Source of the DNA: Dipetalonema caudispina
Lineage: Eukaryota > Nematoda > Chromadorea > Rhabditida > Onchocercidae
Length of the DNA: 64,000 nt
Direction: 5' to 3'
NCBI GenBank assembly: GCA_013365325.1
Contig: JABVXV010000059.1
Span: 1-64,000 of the forward strand
Positions 36,701 to 49,597 of the stretch are shown one piece after another. Under the pieces are notes generated by a model. The model was not told the DNA's origin and did no database searches. It saw nothing but the letters and a program-made list of their open reading frames with translations. Position 1 is the first letter of the stretch. Every line of letters starts with the position of its first letter. The position numbers were made by a program, and so were the translations under genes.

Positions 36701-39700
36701 ATACCAAAATAGATTTTAGAAGAAAATACATAATAGAATAAATAATAGATAATCGAAAAAATTTAATCGATGAAATAAATTTCTAATATTTTATTTTATT
36801 CAATAAAATAGAAAAGAATGAAATTTCAAAATAAATTTTTAATTTCTGTAGGAGTGGAATATTTTTCGTTTCATTTCAATGATTTGCTTCATATGGAAGT
36901 ATGTTAAGAGGGACCAAAAAAAGTAGAGGTAGTTTATTTCAGGAGAGAAATGAACACAACTACTCCATTAGATTTCAACCGGATTTTGTCGATACTTTTT
37001 TTTTGTTTTTTCCTTTCCTTCCTACCATTGTGGAATAATTCTTTTTCCATTTTTCTTTTTTTTTTCTTTTTTTTTTTTTTTTTTTTTTCTAATTGAATTT
37101 TCTTTGGTACTTCTTATTGGTGAATGTATGACATCAGAAATAGTGCTCGTCATATGTTCCAATTTTCTGTTTCAAATTTCTCAAATGACCTTTTTACGGT
37201 TCATTACTTAATGTAGGGATTTGCAAATGTCAAGCTTATACAAAAATTTCATTCTGCTTTTAAATGATATACCACTAATAATTCATAGGTGACAAAATAC
37301 CATTTCGCTTCTTTTCTTTATATTGGCGCAATTGTTAAATTTCTTTGTTCTGATCAAAATATGTGACAGTAATTAGGACAATTTATTACAATTATTGTTA
37401 TTATTACAATAAATTCATTTTAAAAGGAAGAAGAATGGTATAATTGACAAATGTGCTAAATGGAAAAAATGTGTTAGATTTTATGAAAAAGATATATTAT
37501 CTCATTTTCTATTGAAAGATTGGTTGAGACAATTTTTTGATATCTTTTAGCGTACCACTTTCAAAAATTGACAAAAAAAAAAAAGAAAAGAAAAAAAGAC
37601 TGCTTCATTTAGGCATTCTTTTCTGTTTCTAAATTTATGCTATATTTGTTATCAACCTATATTACCTAACAATTTTCCGCTTCTTTTCATTCTTATCATA
37701 ATCAGTAAAGAAATGTATACTTCAACTATGTGTAACTTTTTTAGGAACCAAAATTATAAGATTAATAATAAGATGGAAATATTAGTGCAAAAATTAGCCA
37801 CAAACTAAAGTACAAATACGTTAATATCTTTTATGATATTTTCTTTACGAAATTCCATTCTGAAAATTTCATTCAGTAAATTATGAAATAACGATCAACC
37901 TGATTTGTTAAACGATTGGAAATATTTACAAAATATTTTATAGTAATGAAAGAATAATTGAGATGGATATAGGAATATTTGCAGTGAAATTTTTCATCGT
38001 AATTGGCTCAATGAAATTTAGGATTTTGATCAGAAATGATCAAATTCTTTGCATTTTTTATATTGTGCAACAATAAATAATTAAAGATAAAAGAAGCGAA
38101 AGATAGGCACTTAAAACATTTGTTTGGTTCTTGATGTTAATAATTCAAATGTTCACATCAGACAACTGAAATATCACATTTAGAAGATAAAGGCACGAAT
38201 TGACTGTGAAATATTTTATTAATTGTTATTTGTTACTACAACAAATAATAGCAACAACAATAACAATGCTTCAAATAGCTAAGAGAGAAATAATCACTCA
38301 AACGGATAGTTGTATTATTGTTATTGCTTATTCTGTCATCTTTATCACTGATGACGATCATATCATACGAAGTACTACACAAAAGACTTAACCTTTTTTT
38401 TTTTTTTTATAATTCAATCTATTATCAATTTATTGTGATGCTTGAAATCATTTAAATGTTGAGCTAATTGAGAGTTTTTAATTTGGCCTACAGAAGAATA
38501 TGTTTATTGGCTCTCGAAAAGGTCATCAATTGATGTATCCATTAATGGTGTAAATGACGAATCATGAAATAGTCAACTTTTTCAGTAATATGCGAACAAA
38601 TTATTCATCGAAATATCTATCCATCAATGGAGTTACCACATTGGCAGATTCTACTTGTTCCAGATGACCTGGGAAAAAACCCATTCATTTGTCCTGCAAT
38701 AACGGGAAGAGGATGTATACATAAGTGAACAATATCCATGTATATACCCAATTTCTTATGGGCAATTCTTTTTTTTAAGTGTTACCGCCAGATAAATTTC
38801 TCACCTTTTCATTTTGGACTTCGATTTTGTTGAAACACTGAAATGCCCACTCTAGGGTCAGCGATTGTATTTAACGAATGTAAAAATATTTAAAACTTCA
38901 GGCTATAAAATTTTGGGCGAAGATGTGATTAATCAAAAGATAGGCTAATTCATATGCAAAATGTAAAAAGAACTGAAGAAATAGGTTTAATGAGAAAGCT
39001 ATGGATCAAAATTATTGCACTCTACGATTATTCCTAAAGTTCAGATCACCTATCTGAAAATTGTCCAATTTTTTTTTCCTTTTGGTTAAAGTTTGGAACT
39101 TATTGCTAGCATATATTTTTCCTGTTAGTGGACATAAAATTGATTGAAAATGAAAGGATTAAAAAAGAAAGAAAAAAAATTGCCGATCAATATTTTCAAA
39201 AGCCTGAGAGAAGTTGGCTAATTTTCCAACCTAGAAAATTTCAAATCCTTAACTTTTTTTTTTTTTCAACAATATCAAATAATTTTTGTTAATGAGTAAA
39301 TTAATCATTGTAGGTTCGATTAATATAAATTCGATTATTATCCGTTTTACTCGTTATCTTTCAAACTAACCTTATTTTAGTAAAATGAAGTGGAATATTC
39401 AGATTTTATGTTACAATGATTCCAAGGCCAAATGCCAACCGTTTGTAACCTTAATTTATAATCTCTCTTTCTATACATTCTCATTGTTTATTTATAATCC
39501 AGTAATTGATGTATATATTATTTATCATTAGATATTTTATCAATTGATGAAATCTTTTGCCCATTGGCAATAGTTAGTGATTCTATCGCTGATCTGCGAT
39601 TGAACCGGCCATACCACAAAATCAATTGGTAGTTGATTGTTGTTGTCAAGATGAATGCGGTTGGAAGGGCAATGAAGGAAGGAAGGAAGAGTTGGTAGTG

Positions 39701-41230
39701 CTTTTATATTTGTATCGAATTCTATCAGTGATCGAGAGTTTTAGAGGATACGATGCAAAGTGTTTAGGAGCAAAAGGAAGGCGACATGAAGAGTTTTACC
39801 TACCAACTCTAAAACTATACAGTCATGATTCATATTAGTTTATCGTCGAATAAATAGTAACCAACGGTAGGGGGTCAATCTTGCGCATTTCACTACCGAT
39901 ACAAGTATTTTCTGATTTAATTAATCTTAATTGACATTCCTTCAATTTTTGTTGGCCGAGTTTTTACACTATGATGCTTTCATTGAGAAGGTCTATTCAG
40001 ATTTAATTAATTTTTTTTTCCTTTTTTTTTTTCTCTCTCTCAGTTTATTTCAATTACTGATAAAATTTGGAAATTTTCCTTGAATCGATAAATTAAAAAA
40101 AAAAAAGCGTAACGATGTGTTTAATAAAAGTAAATAATTTATGATATTTGTTAAATGATTACAATTAATTGAATATGATCCAAAAGTATGGAAATAAGTG
40201 TTGCAAAAAAAAAAAAAAAAAAATTACCTAAGATTATATTTCATATCATAATTTATCAATCTAAAATCAATTAGAAAAAAAAAAATTTTTCAACTATTCT
40301 ATACTCCTAATAGTTATGGAGATATCATTTTTGTCGTTATTTTACATCAATTTATTTATTTCTAAAGAATGAACAAATTTGAAATATGAATAAAACCAGT
40401 ATTTATACTCATTATAAAAGTGAAAAAAAAAAAAAAGAAATCGCTGATGTGTATTAATTTTTATAAATTATCTCATGAATAAATGAATAACTAATTTTAA
40501 TAAACATTATGATGATTGAGAATTCAAAAAATTTCTTATTATAAAATGAATAAATGAATAATATCAATAGCTTATTCTTTCATTATACATAAATTTGGTA
40601 GTATAAGCATTTGCATTGAATTTTATCTTTTAATTACTTTGAAGTAATTAGTTTCAAATTACTTTTAATGAATTACCGTCGTTACAAAATCTTCTGTTAC
40701 ATTCTAATCTATACACTGATATTAAAAAATTGTTTAGTTATTTTTCCTTTTCTCAACAATTTAGGCCTTAATAGAAAATGTTGTCGATATTTGCTATCAT
40801 TAATCTTAAAAAGTTGAAGATTCAATTCATACAAACTATTTTATTTTTGCTATTTTTCTTTTTTTTTTTTTTTTTTTTTTTTAATGAAATAAGCCTAGTA
40901 CAAAATTATATACAATGAGTCCTGATGATTTAGAAGACTAAGCCAATTCATTCTACTTTTTTCTTTTTTTCCATTTGCACTTTTCAGGATACAAAAATCT
41001 ACAGGTAGAAAATATTCAACAGATACTTGTCATTATCAATTGAAAGAAAATGAAAAGAAACTGGCATGAAACTTGTCAAAAAATATTTCTGATTCATATT
41101 TTCCCATCAAAACGTTTTAAAACATTTATTTCAATTCTCATTTCATTCATTCAAATCATTCATCCTAAATTTCTCCTTCACAAAATGGAAACATATGAAA
41201 TGTACTTTGTAATGGTTGAACACCACTGTT

Positions 41231-41252
41231 ATATATATATATATATATATAT
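41231..41252. repeat. (TA)n microsatellite
   Basis: Eleven TA repeats with no nearby gene. Confidence 0.9.
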
Positions 41253-44200
41253 GTTTGTCTAACTTTATGAACAAGATATTTTGAACTGGTTCCAATTAAA
41301 ATCATCATTTTTTTTTCCTTATCTTTTCTCTCTCTCTTTCTCTCTCCCTCATTCTCTCTGATTTATTTTTAGAAAGAGATAGGAAGGTTTTTTTTTTTTT
41401 TTTTTTGTCATCTTTTAAATAGCAATCAAAAATTATTTCATTTTATTTTTTATTATCCTAAAAATTAACAATTAAAAAATAATATTATTCACTCATGAAT
41501 GATTTGTAATTTTAATAAAATAGCTTTCCAAAAATTACTTTTTTTTTTTATCAAAAATAAATATTTGATATATTCTGCAACAGAAATAGCAGTGGTAGTC
41601 TTTTGTGGTAAGAAAGGTAAAGATAATAAAATTATCTTTCTTCAATTAACAATGTATTCATTGTATCGCCGTTACTGCCGCAATCTTCATTCTTCGTAAA
41701 AATTTTCCACTTCATTAAATATTGTTACTAAAGCAATATATGTTGATATTCGGATGCAAGCTAAAGTAATGATAATTGATTTCTTGATAATATATAACCT
41801 GTTATAAAACGAAACTTGTTTATTTTGTTTACGACAATAATATCATTAGGTTTTGTTAATTCAAAAATTTATGCCATGAAAATTTGAAATAAGATGAAAG
41901 GATACTACAAACTACTTACTCATTGGAATGTCATTTAACAGTTGTAGTTGTGATGCTTTGTGTTTGAATCCATTTGACGTATCATTCACAAAATCTCTAA
42001 AGATATCTAAAGTGATCTCTAAAGCTCCGTAATTCTTTCTCATTTTTCTTACATTTACTCTCTTTTAGATTTTTGAAATAATTTCAAAAAATCTAAAATA
42101 AAAATACTGAAGAAATAATTTAATTATATTTTACAAAGCAAACAATTATCACTGATTACAATGATCGAAATTTATCATTATATCTGATCATTCTGTACCT
42201 AAACAGATGATGCTATTAGAAATCAACTTTGTGTAAAAAGTCATTTTCTTATTTTATCTCTTAAAATTTCATAAACGATAATTGATTAGTATAAAGATAA
42301 CAGTTTAAGAAATGAGAAAATATGCTTGGCTGTATACTTCCGAAATATTCCGAAAAAAAAAGGGGGAAAAAATTTCTCTTTCTCTCTCTCTCTCTCTCTG
42401 TTTCTTCTTTTCAATCTAATTCATAAGTAAAATTTTACATATCAATTGATGCTATTTTGGAAAATAAATTTGAGAGAAAAAAAAATCTTTTATTTTTCTG
42501 ATTTTATGGCTTTTTGATGAAAAAATTTTTCAAATCTAAAAATTTGAAACTTAACGATAACTGGAATTGCATTATTGAGTAATATTTGCTTTAATATTTA
42601 AACAAATAGAAGACGAAATTGACTATTTTGTAAATTAAGTTTTAAATTTCTTTTTAATTTTTGAATTCTTTGCATTTTCTAAATATTCCATGTTTCAGTG
42701 TTTTATTGCAAATACTATACATTTTTGATGTTGAAATTTTTCTCTGGCCTATCATTCTTGTTTTAATTCATGCTATCTTCAAAGTTTATTCCTAGCTACC
42801 AGTTTGCTAGAGCTTCTTTCAAATGCTCATCGAGAAGTGTGACGATCTCTGTGAAACTGATCATTTAGGCTTGTTCTTTTATTTACTTTTAGGTATTATC
42901 TTAAGTACCAATAAATCAAATGCAAACGTTTTGGATACAGCTATGATTGTTAGTGCTATTAAATTCTATGGGTAGATATGGTAGCGTTGAAATTTCAACA
43001 CCTCATTTTCTTTCTAGTTTTTCCATTTTTCTTCGTGATTAATTGCTTAAAATAATCCAGCAATACTGATCTGATATCAACAATATTAAATAAGGCAAGA
43101 TAGATTTATTCATTTTTAAAATTATTAACTCAAATGCTTTACTTTTGAAAGCTTCAACAATTAACGTTCGTCATATATTTTGTTTACTTTTCGTCATTTC
43201 TTTCTCTCTTTCCCTTCCTCTCTTTCTCTCTCTCTGTCTCTCTCCTCAATCTATTTGTAATCTTTATGCTTGTATTTAAACATGCCATTACTTTTTTTTT
43301 TATCAAAAGACAGAAATAGAAATGACAATAATAAAAAAAAAAAAATCTTAATGCATGGAATTTTCTCTGTGTTTGTCATCATTCTGTTTTAAAATTTTTA
43401 CTTTTAAAATATTCTTCTTCCATAAAAATTCAAAAATTTGAGGTATTTTTTAAACTTGAAACAATCATTTCTTCCTTTGTTTATTGCAGTATCAATCATA
43501 ACTATTTTTAATTATCTTAGTTATAAACTCTTCCAGCAACAAAAAAAAAATTCCAAAATATCTAATCAATTGATATTGTCGAAGATTGTCGCATACAGAT
43601 TTCCTGAATGCTATTGTTAGTGATATTAATCTTTTCTGGCTAATAATTCTTAACTTACCCAAAATATTTCTATACTTTCATATTACTCAAATCTTTTCAT
43701 GATCGAATGTTGATAATAGATAAATGTATTATGTATATTTGATGAAATTGTCAACTTAATTCAAATCATTAGTTGAATCTAATACGAGTTTTTTTTTTCT
43801 TTTTTTTTTTTTTTTTACTGCAAAGAAGAAAAAATTTTTTGAGTGGAAAGTTTACCTAAAATATTTGAGTTAACTGCAAAACGTTTGTCTTGTCAGAAGT
43901 ACACAGACACAGCTATTTCACCCTAAATATAAAAAAAAAAAAAAAAAATCTGTTTTCATCGTCTGGTTTTGCTGCTACTACAATAACAGTAAAATTAGCG
44001 ATGTTAAAAAAGAAGTAAGAACAAAAACTTTTCTTAATTACTTTTTTAAGCTAACGTACATTTGCAGGTAAGGCATGCAATATATTGCTTGCTGTTTGCA
44101 AACTTCTCTTACACTTTTTTGTTTTTTGATAATTAAGTTTTTGTTAATAAGATCTTTTGCAAGTGAGTAACTTATGTTTCATCACCTGTTTTGCATATTT

Positions 44201-44988
44201 ATTTAACGCCTCGTAGATGATTAATCATTAGTAAATAAAATTTGTTAAATAAATAAATAGTTTCGAGTTAAGAGTGCTGATTTCAATATATGAGAAATTA
44301 CTAATGGAAAATTAAGATGATAGTAATATAAAGATGAATTAATCATGAAATTGATAATTATAAAGAATAATTAGCATATTCAAAAAGAGGTGCGTATCGA
44401 CGAACAAATTTACCATAACTTTTACTACAAAACTCAACTTCATTCTTTTAATATATCGCGTATGCAGTTATTACATTTTAACAGTTCAACATGTTATTTC
44501 TTGGAAAATTTATTAAAATTGAACTATTTCAGAAAGATAAGTATTAAAATATTATTTTTTTTTTACCTTTTAAGCTTCATTCATTTGTTTGAACAAATAT
44601 TACTAATAAAAAAAAATTATAATAGTAATACATGAGTAAATATTTAGATTAATTTACACAGTAAGATATTATCAGTTGATGTATCACCTTGAAACTGTCA
44701 CAAAATATTATCATATTGATCTACAAGTTTTTTTTTTCTTTTAGTTATTTCATGCAAAATTACTTTTGATTTACTTTTGTTTGAGAAATATTTTAATCAA
44801 ATATTCCGATGATTTTCCACAATTGTTTTCTTTTTATGTGCACCGATACGTGGTTAAAATCAAACAAGCTATTCATTCATTCATTTCCCAATGTTACTGC
44901 TGAAATTCGACGGCATCGTTCGACAGATGTTATTTCATACTCGTTCATATAAAATAACCACATATTTATATGTTAGTGAACAGGATGT

Positions 44989-45008
44989 ATTGCTGCTACT
45001 ACTACTAC

Positions 45009-45042
<34 letters not shown>

Positions 45043-45121
45043 GCTGTTGTTGCTGTTGTTGCTGTTGTTGCTGTTGTTGCTACTGTTGCTGTTGTTGTTG
45101 TTATTATTGTTATTGTTGTTA
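44989..45121. repeat. (TTG/CTG)n trinucleotide array
   Basis: About 130 bp of TTG with CTG and CTA interruptions. It translates to poly-Leu on the plus strand and Thr/Val/Ala-rich peptide on the minus strand. Neither frame has a credible gene context. Confidence 0.95.
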
Positions 45122-45206
45122 CCTTTGATTTATTTGTTCCCCTTTTAAGAAAAATATTTGATAGATGCACCATAATAACAACCATTTTCCAATATATTAC
45201 TATACT

Positions 45207-45209
45207 GTT

Positions 45210-45242
<33 letters not shown>
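45207..45242. repeat. (TTG)n trinucleotide array
   Basis: A second, pure TTG array lies about 85 bp after the first. Confidence 0.95.
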
Positions 45243-48200
45243 ACAGTTAAATGAACAAATATAATATAAAGGTCAAGCAGATTGTCCTTTCTTGTTGAAT
45301 TCTTTTTTTATTTTTTATTTTTATTTTTTAATACAATCTTATCAATTCATTCAGTTTTGCAATATAAAATTCCATCCTATTGTTGAATGGAAATAAGAAA
45401 ATTTTTTTCGTTTTTCAAAGTAAAACTTTGTGAATCAAATAGAATGTATTAAAAAGCAAAAAAAAAAAAAAAGAATGAATTTTGAGAAAATATTTGCAAG
45501 TTAATTCGTCATTTATCGATTTGATAAAACAGTTAGTAATAAGAAATAATAATAAAATAAGCTTTATTAAGTGATCAAGCAATAATTAAACATTTTTATG
45601 AAGTTTGTATGCTCACAAGTGAAGTGATAATAGTACAGATTATTAATTTATGGAAGATTCAAGCATAGACTTTAAACTTAAAACATTTCAATCAATCTTT
45701 TAAACCATGACACTATACCGCTCGAAACTTTGATAGATTATTTGATTAGAATTATTAAAAGATGAATTAAATAGGTCAGCTGATATTGATCTATACGTAG
45801 ATTTGGAATTAAGTGAAGATCATCTATTTCACTATGGAAAAAAAAAAAGAATTAAATACTGAAGTATTTGTTATATGTGAAAAAAGATTAGAAATATTAA
45901 AGATTATTTTAAAAAAAAAACTTTTGAATATGATAAAGTAAAATTGTTTATCACTGTAAATAAAATGCAAAGATTAATAATTTTTAATTTGAAATGATAG
46001 TATTTGAAAATTCTTTACAGAAAGTGGACATTGAAAAGTGAATATTTTTATGCGTACTCTTTTCCTTTACTAATTTTTAATGGCCACAATTTAAAATGTT
46101 TAACAGTCCATGAAATAGCAATTTATTATTTTTTTTTGTATGATATATGAAAAGTATATATCTTTTTTTTTTTTGGTAGATTGCGCTTTTAAGGAATTTT
46201 TTTGATGGTACAGTGCCCATCAATATGATGAAGGAAGAAAGAAGGAGCAGATGTTTTGCCTGAATTATTTCTTTTAGCCGTTTACTAATTTTTTTTTTTT
46301 TTTTTTGTCGTAATGATCGTCGTAGACTTTTGTAGTATTTTTATGAGATGCGTTACGCGTATCGGTCTAATCAATGAACGATTACCATTATTTATGTTAT
46401 TGTTGCATATACAACACAAATTCTTTTACATCAACTACATTTCAGGAATTGTGACAAATAAAAATTTAGCATAAAATGAAATTTCAGAATTTTTATTTTC
46501 AAAAAGATGTTCACAAATAGAAGAAAATAAGTTAAATTTAAATGTTCAAAAATTTTCCAAAACAGCAGTACAAAGTAATTAATATGAGGTAAAATCTAAT
46601 AATTTAATGATAGAAATGAATCATTTATTAATTGTATTAATTGGATTGAACATAATTAAATTGATCAGATTATCAGCGTTTTATTTTCAAAATTGCCTGT
46701 AACCGTTCCAAACTATAAAATATGAAGTAAGATATCACATTTTTCATGTTGTACACTTCCTTCTCCAATTAAGGATCATTAAAATGTTTTTCGAAAATTA
46801 ATGAGCCATCATTATGTCCGATACTCTTCTTTTTCTTCTTCTCTTCTTTCTCTTCTTATCATTATCAAATCTTTTCGTGATAAGAAATTTTGCATTGAAA
46901 TAAGAGGAAAGAAAGTTAAGCATTCTATTATATCATTGTTAATAGCCTATAAGTTGAAGGGCAAAAAATAAAGAAAAAAAAAAAGAAAAAGAAATATTCA
47001 TAAGAAGCCATGCCTTAACTACCACCTGTTAGTTAAGTAATTTGAAAATATCAAATGGATTTTGTTATCAACAGAAAATATTTTATTGAAATTTTTTACA
47101 AAAGAAAGCGATATTACTTGGGATAATATTATTCTTTTTAGAAAGATTCAGAAATATTTTCTGTTCCATTATTTTATTGATAGTAAAATGAGAATGGTAT
47201 ATTACATAAAATTGTTCAGTAAATGTATTCTCTAAACGAATTCAATCACAATTACAGAATTTCTTTTGAAATGGGTAATTTCAAAATGAAGATTATGCAC
47301 ACATTTCAAAATTAAAATTAAAAACCAATTCTTTGCATTTTTTTAGATTTTTAAATTTTTAATAAATTTAAATTTAAAGAATGTTGCAATTATTTTTATT
47401 CCCAATAATACTTCAGTAAAATTTCCAATGATACCAAATTTTTATTTTCAAAGATTTATTGCTGTTGAAAACTTTCACCTATCATTATTCATCAGAATAG
47501 AATTGGTTTGGTTGCAATATTTTTATATTCTCCCTTTCTTCCTACTTATGACCAAATAAAACTAAAACGAAATCATTCAACACATTTTTGTACAACGAAC
47601 ACTGCCATTTGTTTCGAATTCCTACTTAAATTCATTACTAGTCATTATATTTTGATCACAATCTATTTCCTTTTCCTTTTCATCTTTTCCAATAGAAACT
47701 TATTGATTGATTGATTGATTGATATTAGTGTTAAGATAAAAATGATTTTAGTGACCTTTTAGCTTCTTTATTTTAGGTCTTGCATAAGATGTTAACTATA
47801 CATTTTCATTTCTAGCATATTCTTTTTAAAAATTTCAATAAAATTGTTCAAAAGTTATTTCAACGATAGTGAAATTGTTTAAATTTGTATTCATAAATTA
47901 ATTTTAGGATAAATTTGCACTATTCATAAATTAAAATTCTACTAATTATATAAAAAAAAAAAATAAACTGTTGGTTGAATAAATCTATTAGCGGAAATTG
48001 TATTTCAGAATAAAAGCATTCTAAAAATTTCTATTTGTTGCAGCTGTTGAGAGTTATGACGGGTTTTAAAAGGAATTTTTGTATTTTCATCTAAATGCAT
48101 TGGTGAATTTTTTTTTTTCCTTTTGCACTATTATATTTTAACAAAAATTTCTTCCCCATTTTGTTGTAATTTTCCGGTAGAAGTACAAGAGGATTTCCTT

Positions 48201-49590
48201 ATGGTATCAATATTGCTAATAGAATATATATACTGAATGGTAATTTTAACTCTCATTTTTTTCAACAAAAATCAATCAATCTTTTAAAGTATATCAAATA
48301 AACATTTCATCAGATCGGAATTATAATCAAAAAAATGATTCTAATGATTGAAATTTGTCGTTGCACCGTTTTGCAAAATGTTTCATTTGATAGAAATTTC
48401 TCAGAGAGCAGCTAATCATCCTTGATCCATGTCCATATCGAAAGGTTACAATCGATGACATTCTCTTATTTTATTTTATTTTTTTGTTTCTTATCCAGAA
48501 ATCAGTAGAAAAATGAAGAAGCATAAATGAAAATTACTATCACTTTGAGATGAGTCAATAGCGCTAATCATCAAAGCTTTTGCGCAATCATTGGTTTGTT
48601 CAAATTAGAATCCTAAAGTTTATTGATGTACGATTCATTTATCAATTCTCCCAAGAGATTGTTATTGAGGAATGATAAGGTCATAAGTTCATTCTGTATA
48701 ATATTAATGTTTCACTTTATTATCATTGCTCATTTTATAAATTTTCCTGCAGTCATTTTTAATTGATTATGGTTTGAGAATGATTAAATTTCGCTTGAAG
48801 AAATTTTCATTTCTCAATGGTATTTTTAACTTAATCATCATAATGATGATGGAGTACATAAACTTGAATAGATAAGAAAGTTGTCCGTCTAAAAATATTA
48901 CCATCATTCTATCATCAACACTTACTTCACGCACGTAAATAAACCGGAAATGAGCAATGAATCATCAGTTTTTCAAGCGCTATGTTGAATGTTTTTTTCC
49001 GATTTCTAGCAGAATTTTGTATAAAACGATGAAAATTTCAGGAAAATGTTATTCGTCATAGTATTAGGCAATTGTCAGAATAGATGGGAATAAATGTATC
49101 GTAAATTAATTAATTGATAAATTACTTGAACTTAAATGGCGTAACAATGATAAGGCATTTTAATTTTTACAATTAACTCCTATCACATTCCTATTTTTAT
49201 AAGTTTTATTTATTCATTTAAATTTATTGCTTTCACTTATTTACGTTACATTTCTTGACACCATTTACGTATATGCTTTAATTAAAACTTTTTTTTTTCC
49301 ATTAAAATCACTGTTCACTAAAAAAGAGTGATGAACAAAAAAAGAAAGACTATAGGACAGGAATTTTTTGTCTTTTCTTTCTATGCTAAAATTTTCTCCA
49401 ATTTAAGAAATGAATTAAAAAATATGTAAATTTTAGGTTTTTCCTACTCAAATTCGTTAATTTCATTTTGTTGCAATATTATTTGAATTCGATCACACAT
49501 ACTTTTATCTTTTATTAGCTAAATGAGTCATATTGTTCGTTTCATTTGAATTTAATCTTAGGCAAAATTTTTCGTTTTATGACAGATTAA

Positions 49591-49596
49591 TTTCAG
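49591..49596 (+). promoter_or_regulatory. Trans-splice or 5'-UTR acceptor of the FN3 gene
   Basis: TTTCAG ends one base before the ATG at 49598. It could accept a spliced leader or a 5' UTR exon located in the upstream desert. Sequence alone does not decide between these. Confidence 0.6.
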
Positions 49597-49597
49597 G

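Larger units (their letters stand above)
31589..49597. other. 18-kb gene desert upstream of the FN3 gene
   Basis: No exon could be supported on either strand. It consists of A/T runs, CT-rich tracts (32450-32490, 41325-41357, 42375-42402, 43196-43245), a TATG array (33615-33712), a TA array (41231-41252) and TTG arrays (44989-45121, 45207-45242). Frames at 33538-33875 and 44891-45185 are translations of these repeats. The block near 39560-39700 is less AT-rich, with inverted CCAAT boxes (CCCATTGGCAAT), and might be regulatory. The desert may hold promoter or enhancer elements or a non-coding 5' exon of the FN3 gene. Confidence 0.6.

Noticed and set aside
44891..45148. Open frame of about 60 leucines
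   Set aside because: It is the translation of the TTG/CTG trinucleotide array. The opposite strand is equally open as Thr/Val.
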